Positions 10,838-22,875 of a stretch of 64,000 nucleotides of DNA are shown here, one piece after another. Position numbers and translations under genes: made by a program. Source of the stretch: Nemopilema nomurai (lineage: Eukaryota > Cnidaria > Scyphozoa > Rhizostomeae > Rhizostomatidae); assembly GCA_003864495.1 (NCBI GenBank), contig ML133499.1:248001-312000 (forward strand), read 5' to 3'. How positions within the stretch are numbered: the first letter of the stretch is position 1; each line of letters begins with the position of its first letter. The notes beneath the pieces are model-generated. The model had not been told where the DNA came from. It searched no databases and was given only the letters and a program-made list of their open reading frames with translations.

Positions 10838-13800
10838 TTAATAAGTCTTGAACGTCTTGACGAGTCCCAGGTATAACTGTAAGGCCAGAGTTGCCACTAT
10901 GCCTGTGTACAGTGCCTTCAGGGCCAGCAATGTCCATGACGTAATGCCGAAAAGGTAGCTAACCAACCTGAAAAAAGAAAACCGGGTTAAACAGGTTTCT
11001 GATTCGGGTACAACAGACCTCGCAAATATAAGGCCTCGCAAATATTAGGCCTTTTAGGAGCCAAGAACAGGTTGTGGTGCTCAACATCAAATAACAAAAT
11101 CAACCAACGGCTAATTTTAACGAGAGTTAGGTCTATATAGTATACGTAATGAGGATTGACAGCAAAATATTCGAACGAAACGCAGGTACGCTGCGTGGAC
11201 TCATGGTTTTATGACGTCACAGAGACATGGCATGTACCCAGCGTATGCAAATTAACTTGCAAATCCTTGCTTACGATTAGTTAATCGGTTCGGTGCGATA
11301 GTTAGCCTCAGCTAGTAGCCCATTGTTGCAGATGCTTTGTGATTGGCTCTAGTTCATTTGAAGCACCAATCACGTGAAGCTATCCTTATTTTACTTGAGA
11401 CTTAACAAAGTTGCTTTGTGGCAATTGGTTTCAAGGGAAAGCATGCTTTCTCCAAGTCTAGCGATCGCCACATCCTTTAGAATTCGGTCGAATGCAAGCG
11501 ACATCAGGTTTTATGGCAAACAACTATTCCTCAAGATGAAGGATTGAGCATTTTACCATTACCGCTTTACGGGAAACCAATTAATATTTGATAGCCTTCC
11601 ACTATTTCGTTAATTAAAATATTTTGACTGTCTACATACGAAACTATTCATATGTCAAATTGATCGAGATTAAAGAGAGATACGCAGTTCCAAAAAACCG
11701 TAATGAAGGTGAATCGCTTCGAAAATACTTTTATGAACACAAAATATCACGCGCAAGAGTGTAAATAATTGCCTTCGTTTTACAAAACTGTTGTTAAATT
11801 GATTAGGCGTGTTTGTGGAATCTTAACGAATGGGTCGACCTAACTAAAATACAGTATACTTGAATATCTCTTAGCTGTATATCCTCAAAGCAGCATGGCA
11901 GGCCAAACCCTATTTCCTTCATAGCCACTCAGACAACCGCCTCCAGCTGACCCAATATAATAACAATGATAATTGTACACAGAGAAATGTACTCACTCCA
12001 AAACCAATGGCCTGTAGGATGCAAGACCAAGTAATAGGATCACAATTGGTAGATAGGCCTTCTGAAGGTCCGTTCTGCTGAGAAGCCAAATGAGTGTTGC
12101 AATACCAATGTAGTGGGCCTGTTGAAACAAACGCATTAGCTGTTGGCAATACAAAGACATCACATGACGTCATTACAAGCCTTATGATCGAAATCAAAAC
12201 ATGCTGATTAAAATTCATTTAGTGTGAATAGCTTGAAAAGCATCTCATTTTGTCAAAAAAATTTTATGTTGAAAGCAATATGATGCAAGTATCAAAGAAC
12301 CCAGTTTACACCTGAAAGGCATGCATTGATAATTTTTGCAATGATCTCAGGAAAGTTTGGTGCTTTTGAATGACCAGTTTTGCTTACAATTTGACCAGTA
12401 CAATGATATGCTTATTTGCAAAAAAGTAAATTTGATTCATAACTTGATGACTTGACATTGATAATTCCGGTTGCTTCTTTTGTTCAGACATTCACCGACT
12501 CTTTGATAATACAAGTTTTCAATAAACACAACATAAGTATCATGTGTTGCATCCTGTCGTTAAAATTTAGTATAACATGTTAATTTACAAAAAATTTTGG
12601 TAAATAGAAGATTATTGTCTTTAGGCAAAAATCTACTCTTGAATTCTCTTGAGAGGAGATACATATTTCCAGCTATAAGCAAAAATATATACTTAACAAT
12701 CAATATATTGGTATAAAGATTGATTTCAACATGAAATGAAGCCATAAAATTAACTAACAACAAATGGATGATACATTGAAAGGATGAAAGCAAATTTAAA
12801 TTTGTAGACAATACCAGATTAACATTGCACTCTAAACTCATCTGAGTGTATTTCCAATCAAATTCAATTCCTTTTGCACCAACCCAAAGTGGAACTAACT
12901 TTGTAGTAAGGAACTCAGCACTTGCCCATCCTACAAAATGAGACATAACAATTTGGTGAGAAAAACAAAGATAATGAACCGTGAGATTAAGCAGTAACAA
13001 AAAGAGCTCATTTTTATAAGATAATTTTCACAAAAGGTGATCATACCTAAACCAGCTATAAGAACTTTCAACTCTCCTCTGCCCGGAATTTTGCTCATTA
13101 TTATGTGAAAACCAACCAGATCAGCAAGATCCATGGTTGACTTCATTGTTTCCTAAGAAAAATAATAATTGAATTGCAATTTAGACCATTGTGAAGCATC
13201 AAAAGCTCCTTTAAATTGTTGTGGAGCAGAACAAATCTAACATATATCTGTAGTGATTCCATTCATTCCTATTATTCTTCATCCAGCCATCCATAATCAC
13301 CCTGTTTACTTCACCTATAAGAATTTCCTTGCATCACTATCCTTTCTCAACTATGACAACATTTCCTCTCTTTTGTTTACACCTTCACCCATCGGACACA
13401 TCTACTTGCACCTCTATTCATAAGCTATTCACAGTTCACCTAGCCCTTCCTTTTTCCCACGCCAACTTATTTACATTACGTAATGATTCATATATCATGT
13501 ATACACAGGCCCAATAAAGTTAGTTAGTTAGTTCTTCGATTTGCTGGAGAAAAGACGACCAAAAGAACAAAAGACTGGTTTTTATTCTGTCGATGGCCTA
13601 AGGCAGAGATTGGTGAGATCGTCCATTACAACCATTTTATTAATAAATTGATTTTCATGCACAGCCACATTTCGACTTTTTAAATATCTATGGTGCCATC
13701 ATTATTCTATAATATATTTGTGGTTCTATTATGAGTCTGCTATTTCTACAATATATCAACTTGAAAATAAAACCATCCTGTATTATACTTTATCAAACTG

Positions 13801-15135
13801 AAAATTTTTTGAAGATATTTCTATTTAGGATTAATCTAATGGCTGCTTTTCCCTTTCTGATCCAACACATTTCATGTAGCAAACTTTGAGGAACTAAAAC
13901 TTGAATCAAAATGGAACAAAAACAAGCAAATGCAAAAGATTTTAGTTATCAAAGGCTTTTATCTGATACATTTGTTGCCTTTTTTGGCAAATTTTACTTT
14001 GTTAACATGATGACTTGAAGCTTTTGAAAGATGAGCACATACTCCATATCTCAAATTACACAATATTTGCCATCTTTCATAAATTAAAATAATGCAATAA
14101 TACTCACACCAATAATATCAATTTGATCTTCATTCATATCCGACATTGGAAAGAAACTTGCCAGAATTAACATCTACAAACAAAAAAGATTGAAAATAAT
14201 GAAATACAGACAATATGATATTTGCTGACAACAAAACATCCAAATTAAAAATAGTGTAACTCTTCTGATCGGACTTCATATAAAAAAAGTTTTTCCTATG
14301 CAATTTGATTGATAAAAAACCCAATAGTACTATAATTTGTTCTTTACCTTGCAGAGTTGTGTGATAAAATATGCCCCTCCAGCTTTCATGCATTTCCAAA
14401 AGGAGCTATACTCTGACCTAGAGCAAAGAATAAATTTGTGAATGAAAATTAAAAATTCTCTTGATCAAGTTAATGGGTTGCAAGCAAAAGGCTTATAAGA
14501 TACAAGCACAAACAGTTGCAATGTTAGCGGCAGTGAGCAACCAAACACAAGGTTTTGAGCAAATGTCATATTTAGATAGGAAAACAATCCAGTTCAATTT
14601 TTGTCAGCGCATTTTTTGAATTTTAAGAAACTTTTAAGACAACCATCATCAAGTTTATAAGTACATTGTCCAACTTGGTTCCTGACTCAAGACCACAGCT
14701 GACCACTAATTTTTTTCATAAGCACAAAGGGTTGTTCGCCTTGGTCTTAAAATGCATATCCAACAGAACTTTAAGCATTGTTGACACAAGTTTAACAAGA
14801 TGTTTTTGCCAAAGATTTTGTCAATTCAAGCCCCAAAATTTGTCTTTTAGCGTTGAACTGTTACAAACAAATCAGTAAAGCTTCCAATGGCTTAGCATAG
14901 ACATTAAATATAAATGCATTCATCTAGTCCAAGGTCAAAAAATAAACTACAGGACCATATTAGCTGGTCAAATTGATATCTTCATAAGAATTTTTTCATT
15001 CAGGCAATTGGGGTCACCAAATGGTGAAATAACTTTGGCTATTACAATTAATACTTACAATCCTGATGACCAATATAAAATGAAGTATGGTCCACAGCTG
15101 AGAGCCAGACAGTTTCCAAAATGAAAAAGAGTCAT
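10838..15135 (-). CDS. TMEM147: Transmembrane protein 147, complete, 7 exons, 228 aa
   Basis: A multi-pass ER membrane protein that, with Nicalin and NOMO, forms the BOS complex of the multipass translocon. Exons in transcript order: 15135-15059, 14417-14348, 14173-14108, 13152-13047, 12930-12815, 12118-11997, 10967-10838. Phases join perfectly to 687 nt including TAA. The start MTLFHFGNC, then SEYSSFWKCMKAG, DLADLVGFHIIMSK, GKG-like GRGELKVLIAGLGWASAE, and WVGAKGIEFDWKYTQMS follow TMEM147 closely; human is 224 aa. Seven hydrophobic segments are expected for the family and are consistent here. The C-terminus (LVSYLFGITSWTLLALKALY, ending TFKTY) is the least conserved part. The ATG at 15135 is the family start. 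It is head-to-head with AGFG, 200 bp apart. Confidence 0.95.
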
Positions 15136-15335
15136 GATGCCTACGTATTTAACGTTTTCAGGGTCAGCAAGTGTAAAACCTCCAGCGTTCAGTGACTAGG
15201 CCACAGCTGCATCCAACATGGTGCGCCCTACGTCACTGGCCTCGCATCCGTTCAATTTGCGCAATTTTGCGCTCCCACGCAGGCAGTGGTGAGGTTCCAA
15301 TGTCTGACTTCGTGAGTTCGTCATTCACTTGAAAA
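15136..15335. promoter_or_regulatory. Bidirectional promoter region between TMEM147 and AGFG
   Basis: Only 200 bp separate the two divergent start codons. The interval is richer in G+C than the flanking introns and contains CpG-bearing elements: TACGTCAC near 15229 (CREB/ATF-like half site), CAACATGGTG near 15217 (YY1-like), and TTGCGCAATTTTGCGC near 15257. No TATA box is evident, as usual for housekeeping bidirectional promoters. 5' UTRs of both genes must lie here. Confidence 0.7.
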
Positions 15336-18300
15336 ATGGCGAACAGGAAAAAGCAGGAGGATAAACATCTCAAGATACTACGCGAACTAGTGGGACAGCC
15401 TCCAAACAAAAAATGCTTCGACTGTGGTCAGCGAGGGCCTACCTATGTGAATATGACAATAGGAGCTTTTGTTTGTACGTCTTGTAGCGGGCTCCTGTGA
15501 GTATACCCAACCTTCTCACTTCCTAATCAGGCTAGGCCATTTTTGGGCGACTTCTTTCTATATTTCCGTTGTATTGCCCCTAACTCTTTTTACTGATTGG
15601 AAGACAGAAGCAAAAAGTCTTATAGTATAATCAAAATAAACGTCCTGGCTTAATTTTCGGTGAACTAGAAGGAGCTGTTCCTGATTTTTACCTGCGGAGT
15701 AAAATTATAGTACTGATGTTTTAGGGTAGGGTCTCGAGTTTTTGCTATGTTTACTTGAGAGAAAACTTGGGTGTTTCTTGTATAAATCACTGGTTTTGCA
15801 GTCCGAAGCTTTAGCTAAGTCACTTTAAGTTTTGAAAAAGCGATATTATCAGTGGGCACAAACCAGGGAGCTATGTTAATCAACTATTTCAGTCTATGAT
15901 ATTATGTTAATCAATGATTTGTCATATCTTTAGAAGGCCCTAGGCATTCATTTCGCGCAAAATCGCGCAAGTGTTGATATTCTTCATAAACGTCTCCTGC
16001 TACCATTAAAACTTGTCATTGTGTTGGTGATATATATAAATATGGGTAAGTAGTCATTGAAGAGTGTATTTCTTCAATACCAATAGCACTCTAGTATTAG
16101 CTGGTATTTTGTTGTTTTATTAGAAAATGTTGTGGTCTGATAAATGCTTTATTTTGTGCAAATATTTACTTTCAAGATTTTGACCTATTTAACCTACATA
16201 AATTAAATCTCACTATTTATGCAGGTGTTTGATTGGTTTTGTAACAAAGAATTTGTTCTTCATATTTTAATAGGCTGCTCTCCACAGTGATTTTCCACAT
16301 GAAAGTAACTTACATAAGGACATCAAAGTAACCCAGCCATGAATAATAAGCTGGTTTTAAGATATTTATATCGCTGAAGATGTGGGAACATAACCAGTCT
16401 ATAAGATGGGCGTGGCAAATTTTCTGTAGAAGCAATAAAAGTATGATTGTAACAACATCATTGTAAGTAGAAGAGCATTGTGGTCAATTTTGGAAAATTG
16501 TGTAGCCCTTACATTTGAAATAGGAAGAAGCTGTGAAAATTTGTCCAATAAATTTGGGTTATAGCCAGGACAGTTTCGATTGGTTGCTTCAAATGCTTCT
16601 CGTAGTACTGAAAGATTGACTTACGTTTTCTGTTATGACTTATGTTATGAATTCTTGCTTGCAGGAGAGGGCTGAACCCACCACATAGGATTAAATCAAT
16701 ATCAATGGCCACATTTTCTGCTACTGAAATAGAATTTCTTCAGATGCATGGCAATGAGGTTCGCTCCTATTTGAACTCTTTTGAGTATGGTTTCAAAATA
16801 GCATGGAACATGGGGGAACCACAATTTTCACATACGTCTACTTCACATATTCAATCAATCAATATGTGTCAATTATATATCAGCTTATGGTTTCAGAGAA
16901 TGAAAACATTTAAAATGATAAAAAAGCAAATAAATAGCCAATTGCAGATTGAAAATCAGTTGATGGATTGTGAGAAGGAGTACATAAATGTCTGTATTAT
17001 GATAAATCAGCATTCCCTCACACCTTCAAGAGTCCAATTTAAAAGAAAAACTTTTTCTGTTGATATACAACAAGATTTTGCGAAAGTGTATGTCATTAAA
17101 TATATCTCTTCACTGATTAACAGGTTTGTAGAAGTAAATGGCTAGCACTTTGCGATACAAGTCACATCCCAGAACCAGAATCTAGGGATGAGCAAAAAGT
17201 GAAAGATTTTCTGGTGAAGAAGTATGAAAGGAAAGTATGGTACAGCAGCCAACCGAAGCAAAAGCCAGCCCCACAGAGTCTTCCAGAAGTCAAGCCTTTG
17301 AAAAATCTGGTTGGAGAGAAAGCTGATGATAATCCAGTAAAAGTTGCTGCCTCAACTGTAAGTTTTTATTTTGTTCAATTTATTAATGTTGCTGAGAATG
17401 CTTGGAAGCCATTATGCTTTGATCTTTTTTGCAAGTCAAAAGGAAAGTCATAATTAGCATATTTATAGATATAAATATCAGAGTTTGCAATTTGAAGTAC
17501 CACTATGCCTGCATTGATTGCTTTTGGTGGGTGATGCAAGCAATGCTGGGAATAAAATGGTAGGGGTGCAATGAATCACACTCCTTGTGGTGCCAAGGCG
17601 TGTGATGGTGTGCAATTACTTACTGGTGTGCAATGGTGTGCAATTACTTAAAAGCATAGAAAGATGTAAATAGAGTTGAGAACCTAACTGTATCATAAGA
17701 AATTCCCTTGAAAGCAATGCAGGCGTTAATCCCCCTCTATGAACTTCATACAGAGAAGTCTTTTTTCGAAAACAAGGATTCGCAAAGCAAAGAGCATCGA
17801 GCAAACTTAATTTTCATCAGTGTTTGGGAGGCAGAACCAAGTTCTTGGGATGTTACGGCTAGTCTATACAAATATTGGAAGGGAATAAAACAAAAGTTTG
17901 GAGGGTCTAGTAGATAAATTGAAAGGTCTAATTGATAGCACCTATCTATGCTCGTCTTTGTTCCAACGAAAGTTTTTCCTTTCGTTTTGACGTTCTCTTT
18001 TTTTGTTTTGAAACCATGGCTATAACTAGTACACCTTTTGTGTCGTCACCATCAAAAAATGAAGGAAAATAATACTAAGTTGTCAGTTTTGACTCATAGT
18101 GTAAACGGGTGCATCGATAAGCCAAAGCTGTTGAAAAAAGTCTGTCCGTTAAAACTGATAAGTTTTAACTGACTGCATATTTCTGCCTTGTAACACGGAA
18201 AACGGAAACCAGCATATCACAACAACTGTCTCTCTGAAGTTCAAGCTTGTCATAACTTGCTTAGAAAATCGAAAAGGCGGCGACTATCCTGCTACGTAAG

Positions 18301-21300
18301 GAAATTTAATATTCTCCAAACTTTGTTGTGGTATGAAAAAAGCACAACATTGGGCAGTATTGATCACTCTAGAATGAAGTGTTCAGATTATTTGTGGCGT
18401 GCGATGACCAGCATTCCTGAGCAATGGAAGGCGCGTGCCAAGGCGTGGGATCCCACACCATTCCCAGCATTGACTGGTGATGTATCATCCATCCTGATGA
18501 TCATTTGCTAAGAGAGCCGTCTGTCTTGATTTTCCTTCTATTGTTCCCTTTGGCAATCTAACACTTTCCTGTGTTTTCACATCCCTTTGCATAAGTTGTG
18601 TTTCATGTAATAGTCATTATCTGTTGCTTGATTTTTTAAGTGATAACAATCATACTGAATTTAAACCAAAACAAAAAGTACTCCCTACATGCAAGGACCA
18701 TCTAGAACCTGCCTATTGAAATTTTTATTGCCAGGCCTCATAATATACCTGTAACTTAATCACATTTTAGGAAGTTTAGAAAGCTTCTTTTTTCAATAAC
18801 CAAGCTGATGAGAAACAGAAAACAGTTTTACTTGAATGTTTTCAGGACTCTCTAAACAAATATCGTTCATTTTCTTTCATATAAAAATTTGAAATTGGAA
18901 AAAATGATATTCTCAGAAATGCTGGCAGCCATAATAATCTTCCAACTAAAGCATGCAAAATACCAACCTCAATTTTTAGGGCTGAAAATTAATGATTTTC
19001 ATAATCAGTTATGATTGAAATGTCCAAGATGACTTTGATTTGTCAAAAACAAACTCCCCAATCAGGTTGCCTCTATCTTTGGAAGGGAGGGTAGGCCTTC
19101 AGTTTCAAAGGCATTTGATATTAGCTTCTTCTAAGATCAATGATTAGAAGTTACAGGTTATTTCAATGATAATGGTTGACCAATGTTGAATGTATATTTA
19201 TGTTTCAGCCAACTCATCAGAGCCATCAACCACCAGTTGTAAAGCCATTTGAGCAACAGAAGGCAGCCCCCTCTTCAGGGTTTGATCTTCTAGGGGACCT
19301 TGGCAGTGATCCTTTTGGGTCAAACACAGCCTCACAAGGTAACAAAAACACATGTTGCTCAGTGGATTGTGTTTATTTAACGTTTACTGAGATGGTATTT
19401 TATGAAAGTCAGTAAAATCACGTAATGGTGCCCAATGACTGATTACTGATTGCTAAATCGTTGTAGGCATTCATGTAAACAAGTGTTTATTTTTATCAGC
19501 ACAACCATTCAACTGACTGTGCTCTTCATAGCAGGGCTAGACATGTAGAATTTTTTTTAAAGCTGAGAAACTTCTATAATTTGCAGGTCTATTTTACTGA
19601 GTTGGCCCTTGAAACAGGCTTGATTTTGAAGATCATTGTATATTACAACACTGCTCTTGATATCAGTTGTGTGTGGGGCTAGTTTTCAAGGGACTTTATT
19701 CACCATCATTTATCTTTCTCCAATTAGCACATTACATTAGTTTATTTTTTTACTATGAGTGAACTATTTACGATTTGCCTTTGAAACACATTTATCACCT
19801 AAGAAATTTTAGAAACATGAGGAAGCTTTTGATAGCAAAATAATTGTGTTAAGTTGATGATCCAAAATAAAATGACTTTTTGATTGTGTTGTGACTCCGC
19901 CATAATCTCTGATGGGATTTTACTTCAAGCAAAATTTTGAATTTATTTGTATTTTTGAAATTAACCTAGTATTATATTTCTTTTTGTTAGCTCCAGTTCA
20001 CGGCTTTGCTGCCTTCGACCAAGCGCCCTCGCAGGAGCCTTTTGGAACGCAGCCTTTCGCCAATTTTTCTTCCCCAGCCCCAGCAGCTTCGGACCCATTC
20101 GGACCCCCGGCTGCCGCGTCCTCTTCCTCACTGTCGTTTGATGCATTCGGTCAAAGCTCTGCTCAACAGCCGGCAGCAAAGCCATCAAATGGTTTCGCAG
20201 ACTTTTCCGGGGGTACGTTTACGTCGCGGTTTTCCTTCGGGATTTGATTGCTTTGTTTTCAAGCTCTTCCTCAAAGCCAAATTTGAATTTATGGTAGATA
20301 TGCGAGTGGAAAAATAGAAGGGAACCTTCAGCGTTTGGTCTCCAAGTCAGGGTTTCCGTTTGACCCGCGAGATCGATTTCGATTTACCCTGAGAACACGA
20401 GTTTCTAATTGCTCTCGCATTTCCCTGAATCCCGTGATACTTCTCTCTGTGTATATGAGAAAATCATTCAATCTTGTAGGCGGAGAACGTGGCTCGGATC
20501 CATACAAGGCTTTGTCCGAACTCGATGACGTATTTCGAACCAGCAACACACAGAGCGTTTTCAGCTCTTCCACGAGTGGTCAGAATTCCTTGGGAATAAC
20601 AACCAATCAGCACCCGAATCCCTTCATGAGCCCAGCCACAGGTACCAGCGGTATAGCCATGTTCCAGCAACAGCAACAAATGGCTCAAAACCCGTTCGAC
20701 ACCAAGAGCGGCGTCCAACAACAGGGGGCATGGGGTGCACCCCCGGCTTCGCAGAAGCAAGGCGGATTCCCAGTGTCAGAAACGTCGATGGGTAGCGGCA
20801 GTTTGGCTTTTTCAAGCTCCCAAGGCGGCTTTGGGGGGAACTTCAGCAACCCCCAAGCAGGGTTCGTGTCATCTTCAGGCCAGAGCATGCCCAACCAACA
20901 GTTTGCTGCCCACGCAGGCCAGCGGCCTAACACGGGTGCACAGGGTTTTGGCGGGGCGCCCAGTGCCTTCAAGGAGCAACAGAACGCATTTAGGGGGCCG
21001 CAGCAGAATGCGTTTGGGGCGCCGCAGCAAAATGCGTTTGGGGGGCAGAATGCTTTTGGCAACGCCTTTGGAACTGCCCCGCAGCAAGGTTTTGGAGGAG
21101 CACAGCAGAATGCCTTGGTGGGCAGGCAGCAAGATCTCTTTGGTGGGCAACAGCAACAACCGACTTATAATGCCGGGCAGAATTTTGGTGGACCTCAAGG
21201 TGGGACGCAGTCTGTTGGAGGGCAAGGGTTTGGAGGACAGCAGAGAAGTCAGCAGCAATCCTTTGGGGGACAGCCACAAGGGTTCCAAGGGCAACAGCCA

Positions 21301-22256
21301 GGATTCGCTGGGCAACAACCAGGATTCGGAGGTCAGCAACAAGGTTTTGGGGGCCCACAACAAGGATTTGGGGGTCAGCAGCAAGGATTTGGGGGCCAAA
21401 ATCAAGGATTTGGTGCCCAGCAACAAGGTTTTAGGGCTCAACAACAAGGATTTGGTGGTCAGCAGCAAGGCTTTGGGGGCCAACAACAAGGATTTGGGGG
21501 CCAACAAGCTTTCGGTGGACAATTGGGTGGTGATAGTGCTGGTTTATTTGGAGCTCAGCAGCAACAGCAAAAACAATTCGGAACGTGGAACCAATCAAGT
21601 GTTGGAGGCACAGGCACGTTCGGAATGGTAAGGAAAGAGTTCTATCAGGAAGGCCTGACCCATTGTCAAAGGACATCTTAAGTCCCTTTGTTGGCAGTTA
21701 ATTGATTTATGCTCTCTATAGACACAGGTCAACAGAAAACCTTGTTTTGTGAAATACTGGTTTGATGATATGATTTTTCGATGCATGATGCAAAACGCGA
21801 TTTTTGATGGCTTAGTGACTTTCGTTTCGTTTTTTTCGAAGAGGGTCAGCACCATGTTAAAGGGTCATCACCATATGAAGGGTCATCACCATATGAAGGG
21901 TCATCACCATATAAAGGGTCATCACCATATAAAGGGTCATCAACATATAAAGGGTCATCAACATATAAAGGGTCATCACCATATGAAGGGTCATCGCCAT
22001 ATGAAGAGTCATCAACATATGAAGGGTCATCAACATATGAAGGGTCATCACCATATAAAGGGTCATCACCATATCTAGGGTCATCTCCATGTCGAAGGTC
22101 GTCCCCATGTTAAAGATCATCATGAACCCTGTCAAAAAAACTTGGTATGAAGTGTAACAAAAGGGAATCACAATGCTATATACAGTTTTTATTTCTTTTG
22201 CGTAGAATCTCCAATCAGGCATGACCCAGCAGAAGTCTACGAACCCTTTCATGTGA
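15336..22256 (+). CDS. AGFG1: ArfGAP with FG repeats (AGFG1/2, HRB homologue), complete, 7 exons, 679 aa
   Basis: Endocytic adaptor of the ArfGAP family; vertebrate AGFG1 works with Eps15, AP-2 and VAMP7. Exons: 15336-15496, 16665-16758, 17124-17357, 19209-19338, 19991-20212, 20480-21627, 22206-22256; 2040 nt with all phases matching. The zinc finger is C27-x2-C30-x16-C47-x2-C50, followed by LLRGLNPPHRIKSISM, the AGFG form of the ArfGAP arginine loop, then FLQMHGNEV and CRSKWLALCD. After about residue 160 come DPF and FG motifs (SDPFG twice), a conserved block DPYKALSELDDVF, NPF motifs (HPNPFMSP, QNPFDTK), a long Gln/Gly/Phe repeat tract, and a C-terminal STNPFM, the EH-binding end of the family. 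The last exon was chosen because it restores NPFM. Human AGFG1 is 562 aa; the excess is in the repeat tract. The exon 2 donor (GAG|GTTCGC) is weak. AGFG1 versus AGFG2 cannot be resolved. Confidence 0.93.
17531..18482. mobile_element. Candidate DNA transposon with 17-bp TIRs and 6-bp target duplication, in AGFG intron 3
   Basis: The left end CAAGCAATGCTGGGAAT (17537-17553) and the reverse complement of 18460-18476, CAGTCAATGCTGGGAAT, match at 15 of 17 positions. GTGATG lies directly outside both ends (17531-17536 and 18477-18482). The element is 940 bp. Internally it has GTGTGCAATTACTTA repeats near the left end and a short frame at 17779-17917 containing EAEPSSWDVTASLYK, which resembles the start of a MADF domain. 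No transposase is seen, so it would be non-autonomous. Superfamily is uncertain: CAG-starting TIRs resemble hAT, but hAT duplications are 8 bp. Confidence 0.6.
21170..21530 (+). repeat. In-exon repeat encoding FGGQQQG-type units
   Basis: Within AGFG exon 6, units of about 21-24 bp encode GFGGQQQ, GFGGPQQ, GFGAQQQ and GFRAQQQ in succession, at least ten times. The DNA is a degenerate minisatellite, which also keeps other frames open on both strands. Phe-Gly dipeptides are the feature that gave the family its FG-repeat name. Confidence 0.9.
21852..22078 (+). repeat. 18-bp minisatellite, about 12 copies, in the last AGFG intron
   Basis: The unit AAGGGTCATCACCATATG varies mainly at the last base (G/A) and at CAC/CAA. 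It is open in frame on both strands (plus-strand reading KGHHHM/I) until a TAG at 22076. Two diverged units follow to about 22125. The array lies wholly between donor 21628 and acceptor 22205, so it should be spliced out. Confidence 0.95.
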
Positions 22257-22734
22257 ATTCTGGTGCATTGTACCTTCGACAACCTGTGGCAGTGGAGCTT
22301 CTGTTTCAAAGGTGGTAGTGTTTGCTTCGTGGGGCGAATGTGTACGAATTAACAATGAACTAACTCGTTCTTTATTTTAAGCATGGCATCGAGCAAAATC
22401 GCTGGCAATACCCTGAAGACGGAGCAAGCTTTTGCAAGGAGCTTCTAAAGAATTAATTTCGCTCCAATCCTGTTTGCACCTGAGATTTAAATTTGTTTCA
22501 CGTCAACGTCAAACAAACGCCATCAATTATCTGCATAACTTTAGTGGGGTAATTACATTTAAAATTTGACCAAAGAAGCAATCGGTAGTGAATTCAAAAT
22601 TTCTATCGTCTAGTTACAATTCTTCGTATAGAAACTTGTTTGTCTGTTAAAGAAAGGGCAGCTGGTTTTGATTCAAACGCAATTGATTCACTTTTTTGCC
22701 ATGACCGGATGGTTAGATCAGAGTGACGCTGGCA

Positions 22735-22875
22735 GAAGAGGGTCTTCTCCATATTGAGGGTCAACTCCCAATTGAGGGTCGTCTCCCTATTTATGGTCGC
22801 CCCCTATTGAGGTTCGTCTCCATTTTTAAGGTTGTCCCCATTTTGAAGGTCATCTCCATTTTGAGGGTCAAACAC
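22735..22875 (+). repeat. Degenerate tandem repeat of about 22 bp, related to the 18-bp array
   Basis: Six to seven imperfect units of the form GAGGGTC(A/G)(T/A)CTCC(C/A)(T/A)TT occur one after another. The core GGTCATCTCCAT matches the diverged units at the right end of the 18-bp array at 21852-22125, so the two arrays probably share an origin. Confidence 0.65.

Noticed and set aside
20685..21676. Long open frames on the minus strand and in other plus frames across AGFG exon 6 (up to 298 codons)
   Set aside because: They are shadows of the G+C-rich Gln/Gly/Phe repeat, whose periodicity is a multiple of three; only the frame phased with the flanking exons matches AGFG.
21749..22309. His-rich (KGHHHM) and Met/Thr/Leu (MTLHMVMTL) repeat proteins on the two strands
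   Set aside because: Direct translation of the 18-bp intronic minisatellite; no splice or homology support.
22380..22452. Alternative last AGFG exon after TTTTAAG at 22380
   Set aside because: It is open and in phase, but its peptide has no family match, while the exon at 22206 ends in NPFM as expected for AGFG.
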